A stretch of 6,960 nt of DNA from Negativicutes bacterium. GTDB lineage: Bacteria > Bacillota_C > Negativicutes > Sporomusales_B > JARLHX01. Of the stretch, positions 4,686-6,960 are shown one piece after another; position 1 is the first letter of the stretch; each line of letters begins with the position of its first letter. Both the position numbers and the translations under genes were made by a program. Location: the NCBI GenBank assembly GCA_031292035.1, contig JARLHX010000161.1:1-6960 (forward strand), in the 5' to 3' direction. The notes below the pieces were generated by a model. It had not been told where the DNA came from and did no database searches. It saw only the letters and a program-made list of their open reading frames with translations.

Positions 4686-5792
4686 TTATATGATTAAATT
4701 GACGTCGCCGAATTCGTGCCAGAGATAACCTAGCTGGATGGCCTCCCGGTAAGCGGCTTGCAAACGGTCCGGCTCGACCAGGGCGCTCAACAAATCCAGA
4801 TGGCTGGAACGCGGCTCGTGAAAACCGGTCAACAGCGCATCGACGGCGCGCAGCCGGTAGCCGGCGTTGATGTGCAGGTGCGTCGAGCCGTCGAAGACCG
4901 GGCGCAGGCTGCCATCCGGCTGAACGGCCGTTTCCAAAGCCCGCACTACCGTAGTGCCTACCGCGATCACCCGCCCGCCATGCCCAAGGTGGGCCGTATT
5001 GATCAGTTGGACGGTGTGCTCCGGCACCCAGAACTGCTCAGTGTAGACCGGATGCGTGTCATCCAACTCGTCGTCGCGAGTAGAGGACAGGCCGGTGTGC
5101 AGCGTGATGGTGGCAAGACCGATGCCCTGGCGCTGCAGGGCCAATAGCAGCTCCCAGCTAAACGGCCGGCCGGCCGACGGCATTTCGACCGAACCCGGCT
5201 CAGCGGCATAGACGGTCTGGTACAGATCAATCGGATAGGTTTCCTCTACGTACGAATAGCGCACCGGCTCACCCAGGCGGTAGATCAGATCGAGCAACGG
5301 CAAACAGCACTCCTCGAACTGCACCTGCCATAAAAACGGCAGATCCGGGGCCGGGCCAAGTACCTGTCCCGCCAAGCCCTGCCCAAAATCGAGCTGCATG
5401 CCAGCCCGCCCCACCCGCTGGCGCCCGACCAGCAGCAGAGCATCCCAGGTATCGGAGGTGCGGCGGCGCGCCAGACGCACTTCCAGCGGACTGCCTGACT
5501 CGTCATGCCCGCGCAGCAGGGCCGGCAGGGTGCGGCTGTTGTTCACCACCAACACATCGCCGGGCCGTAGAAATTCTCCCAGCGCGCTGAAGGAGGTATG
5601 GACTACGGGCCCTTCGCAGCGCGGCAACACCATCAGGCGCACCTGGTCGCGCCGCAACAGACCACGCAATTCTGCCGGCTGATGGGCTTCTTTTATGTTG
5701 CTTTTGTCAAATTCAGGCAGAGGCACGAACTGTATCGTTTGTCCGCTGCTCAAATAATCAGAAATTGGATGGCCTGGCTTAAATGTGCTCAC
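4686..5792 (-). CDS. divergent QueA-like protein (S-adenosylmethionine:tRNA ribosyltransferase-isomerase family)
   Basis: QueA moves the ribosyl part of S-adenosylmethionine onto preQ1 in tRNA to make epoxyqueuosine. This 368-residue protein keeps the family order: LRPGDVLVVNNSRTLPALLRG (about 75-95), QTVYAAEPGSVEMPSAG (192-208), TLHTGLSST (230-238), VIAVGTTVVRALE (275-287), THLHINAGY (304-312), TGFHEPRSSHLDLLSAL (322-338) and GYLWHEFGDVNLI at the end. Several canonical residues differ: APTAGLHF is MPSAGRPF, LHVGxGTF is LHTGLSST, and TNFHLPxSTL is TGFHEPRSSHL. It is therefore a QueA-family paralogue whose reaction may not be standard; no other queuosine gene is in view. The open frame extends to 5909, deep inside the SDR gene. 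I use the GTG at 5790-5792: it forms a GTGA overlap with the SDR stop, has GGAG (5804-5807) 11 bases upstream, and gives a near-normal length. It is co-transcribed with the SDR. Confidence 0.82.
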   Translation of the reverse strand: MSTFKPGHPISDYLSSGQTIQFVPLPEFDKSNIKEAHQPAELRGLLRRDQVRLMVLPRCEGPVVHTSFSALGEFLRPGDVLVVNNSRTLPALLRGHDESGSPLEVRLARRRTSDTWDALLLVGRQRVGRAGMQLDFGQGLAGQVLGPAPDLPFLWQVQFEECCLPLLDLIYRLGEPVRYSYVEETYPIDLYQTVYAAEPGSVEMPSAGRPFSWELLLALQRQGIGLATITLHTGLSSTRDDELDDTHPVYTEQFWVPEHTVQLINTAHLGHGGRVIAVGTTVVRALETAVQPDGSLRPVFDGSTHLHINAGYRLRAVDALLTGFHEPRSSHLDLLSALVEPDRLQAAYREAIQLGYLWHEFGDVNLII

Positions 5793-6565
5793 CTGGTCGT
5801 ATTCTCCAAAATAAAATTCTGGGCGCTGAGGCGCTGACCATTTACGCCCACTGAACGGTGCGAGGCCAGATAAACGAACACCGGCGTGACCGTCTCGGGC
5901 CGGGCCCATTGGGACGAGTCGCCGTCCGGTTCGGAGGCTCGCTTCATGGCCGTATCCATATCACCGGGGTCCACGCTGTTGATGCGCACACCCGTGCCTT
6001 CTAATTCCGCCGCCCAGGTGCGGGTCAGATGGTCGAGGGCTGCCTTTGAGACGCCATAAGCGCCCCAGTTTGGATAGCCCACGGCGCCGGCATCCGAGCT
6101 GACGTTGATGATCGAGCCGGTGCCGCGCCCCAGCATTTGACCGATGAGTGCCCGCGTCAGCATAAACGGGCCGTTCAGGTTGGTGCGTAAGACCGTCTCG
6201 AACTCTTCGATGGGGGTATCCACCAGGAACGGCATGGGCGTCGGCCCCAGCGCCGAGGCGTTATTGACCAGCACGTCCACCTTGCCAAAGCGGGCCAGCG
6301 CTTCTGCTGCCAGCCGTTCAACATCGGCGCGCTGAGAAACGTCGGCATGGACCCTCAAAATACAGCACATCCGCTCGCCGCGCAAGGTGCCCGCCCTGGA
6401 AATCTGGTTCTCCACTTCGGCCAGCCCGCGGGCGCTGGATGAGCGTGAATTGAGCACCAGGCTGGCACCCCGCCGGGCAAATTCCAAGGCCAGCGCCCGT
6501 CCCAGCCCGCGTGAAGCCCCGGTGATCAGGCAGACCTTATCTTCTAATTCGAATGAGTTGTCCAT
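5789..6565 (-). CDS. short-chain dehydrogenase/reductase (SDR), classical type
   Basis: A 258-residue NAD(P)-dependent oxidoreductase with a Rossmann fold, standard length for classical SDRs. Cofactor motif TGASRGLG is at residues 15-22; the NSRSS after strand 2 (39-43), with an arginine, suggests NADP(H). NNAS is at 101-104, the structural Asn in TNLNGPF is near 129, and the catalytic Ser157, Tyr170 and Lys174 are in VSS and YGVSK. A PGDMDT loop and a C-terminal VNGQRLSA complete the fold. Substrate is not readable. I choose the ATG at 6563-6565: AGGGG (6572-6576) lies six bases upstream, whereas the TTG at 6581-6583 has no ribosome site. The stop overlaps the QueA-like start by four bases (GTGA), implying translational coupling and a shared task or substrate class. 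Confidence 0.9.
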   Translation of the reverse strand: MDNSFELEDKVCLITGASRGLGRALALEFARRGASLVLNSRSSSARGLAEVENQISRAGTLRGERMCCILRVHADVSQRADVERLAAEALARFGKVDVLVNNASALGPTPMPFLVDTPIEEFETVLRTNLNGPFMLTRALIGQMLGRGTGSIINVSSDAGAVGYPNWGAYGVSKAALDHLTRTWAAELEGTGVRINSVDPGDMDTAMKRASEPDGDSSQWARPETVTPVFVYLASHRSVGVNGQRLSAQNFILENTTR

Positions 6566-6600
6566 CCTTTGCCCCTGAAACAAATAGGATTGTGTTTATC

Positions 6601-6620
6601 AGATATTATATATCTTTTTT
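6601..6620. other. AT-only inverted repeat with T-run
   Basis: AGATAT (6601-6606), TAT, then ATATCT (6610-6615), followed by a run of T to 6620. It looks like a terminator on the plus strand, but the stem has only weak pairs and no plus-strand gene ends here. It overlaps the minus-strand -10, so it could be an operator or simply promoter AT-richness. Confidence 0.3.
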
Positions 6621-6634
6621 ATTATATTAATCAA
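6605..6634 (-). promoter_or_regulatory. sigma-70-type promoter of the SDR/QueA-like operon
   Basis: Read on the minus strand: -35 TTGATT (6629-6634), an 18-base spacer, and a perfect -10 TATAAT (6605-6610). Transcription would start near 6598, giving a leader of roughly 33 bases before the ATG at 6565. The spacing and both boxes are good, and the area is strongly AT-rich. Confidence 0.65.
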
Positions 6635-6660
6635 GAAAATAAGCGGATAGGTTCAACGAG

Positions 6661-6666
6661 TATAAT
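6661..6666 (+). promoter_or_regulatory. -10 element of the divergent lipoprotein gene
   Basis: A perfect TATAAT with no convincing -35 at normal spacing. It ends eight bases before the ATG at 6675, so the expected transcription start (about 6673-6675) nearly coincides with the start codon. No Shine-Dalgarno is present, which fits a leaderless message. Confidence 0.5.
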
Positions 6667-6674
6667 AGCGGATA

Positions 6675-6960
6675 ATGAAAAGCGCATGGTGGTTTACCGT
6701 ATTTACTTTTCTCCTGGCAGCCTGTTCTCCAGTCACAAAAATAATGGTACCTGTCCCTGCCTCTCCAACATACAACAGTGCCTTAAAAGGAACAGCCAGA
6801 CCTAGTCTGCCTACTGCTACGATCCCAGCCACCGCTACAAACGCCAAACCTGTGAATCATCCGACTCAAAGTGTCGAGGATCTAAGGATGATTATCTATT
6901 CCTCTGACCCCGCTAATCCTCAATATGATCCAAAGTCTGGCCAGTATGCTGAATTCGCGG
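6675..6960 (+). CDS. putative lipoprotein, N-terminal part (runs off the window)
   Basis: An open frame of 95 codons with no stop before the window edge. The N-terminus MKSAWWFTVFTFLLAAC is a short type II signal peptide: one lysine, a hydrophobic stretch and a lipobox LAAC (14-17), so Cys17 should be lipidated and the protein held on the outer face of the membrane. Residues 18 to about 65 are rich in Pro, Thr, Ser and Ala, a flexible surface linker. From about 66 (SVEDLRMIIYSSDPANPQYD) a folded domain seems to begin, but I do not recognise it. An in-frame stop (TAG, 6666-6668) lies just upstream, so 6675 is the first possible ATG; the next, at 6744, would lose the signal peptide. The gene is divergent from the SDR operon and shares its AT-rich control region. 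Function unknown. Confidence 0.7.
   Translation, partial: MKSAWWFTVFTFLLAACSPVTKIMVPVPASPTYNSALKGTARPSLPTATIPATATNAKPVNHPTQSVEDLRMIIYSSDPANPQYDPKSGQYAEFA

Noticed and set aside
5793..5909. N-terminal extension of the QueA-like frame into the SDR gene
   Set aside because: It would overlap the SDR coding region by over 100 bases and add residues with no match to the QueA N-terminus; the GTG at 5790-5792 with a GTGA overlap is a better start.

Overview
The window is a moderately GC-rich bacterial chromosome segment with seven complete protein genes and one that runs off the right edge. The gene mix (membrane-anchored thioredoxin-fold protein, divergent QueA homologue, RAYT transposase, lipoprotein with a Ser/Thr/Pro-rich linker) would suit a Chloroflexota (Anaerolineae-type) genome. 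That assignment is an impression from protein style, not a test; there is no rRNA or marker gene here.

Layout, left to right. Positions 166-2070 (+) hold two closely spaced genes: a membrane-anchored protein with two tandem copies of a single-cysteine (CPYG) thioredoxin-like domain, then a GNAT acetyltransferase. Two minus-strand genes face them: a small integral-membrane ICMT-family methyltransferase (2089-2664) and an alpha/beta hydrolase (2830-3639) that starts at TTG behind a strong Shine-Dalgarno. Positions 3792-4679 are a mobile-element island: a REP-associated tyrosine transposase (RAYT, 4070-4609) bracketed by a left-end hairpin (3969-4047) and a right-end hairpin (4613-4679). Just upstream lies a second left-end/right-end pair with no transposase (3792-3947), which looks like an internally deleted copy of the same element.

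Right of the island, on the minus strand, an SDR oxidoreductase (5789-6565) and a divergent QueA-like protein (4686-5792) overlap by four bases (GTGA) and form a two-gene operon. Its promoter lies in a very AT-rich stretch (6584-6674). A divergent lipoprotein gene starts at 6675, eight bases after a perfect TATAAT, which suggests a leaderless message; it is cut off by the window end.

The most interesting points are the paired full-length and deleted RAYT elements with matched GTAG-footed hairpins, the duplicated single-cysteine thioredoxin domains, and the translational coupling of an SDR with a QueA homologue that departs from several conserved QueA motifs. No CRISPR array, tRNA or rRNA was seen, and I found no clearly new multi-gene system.
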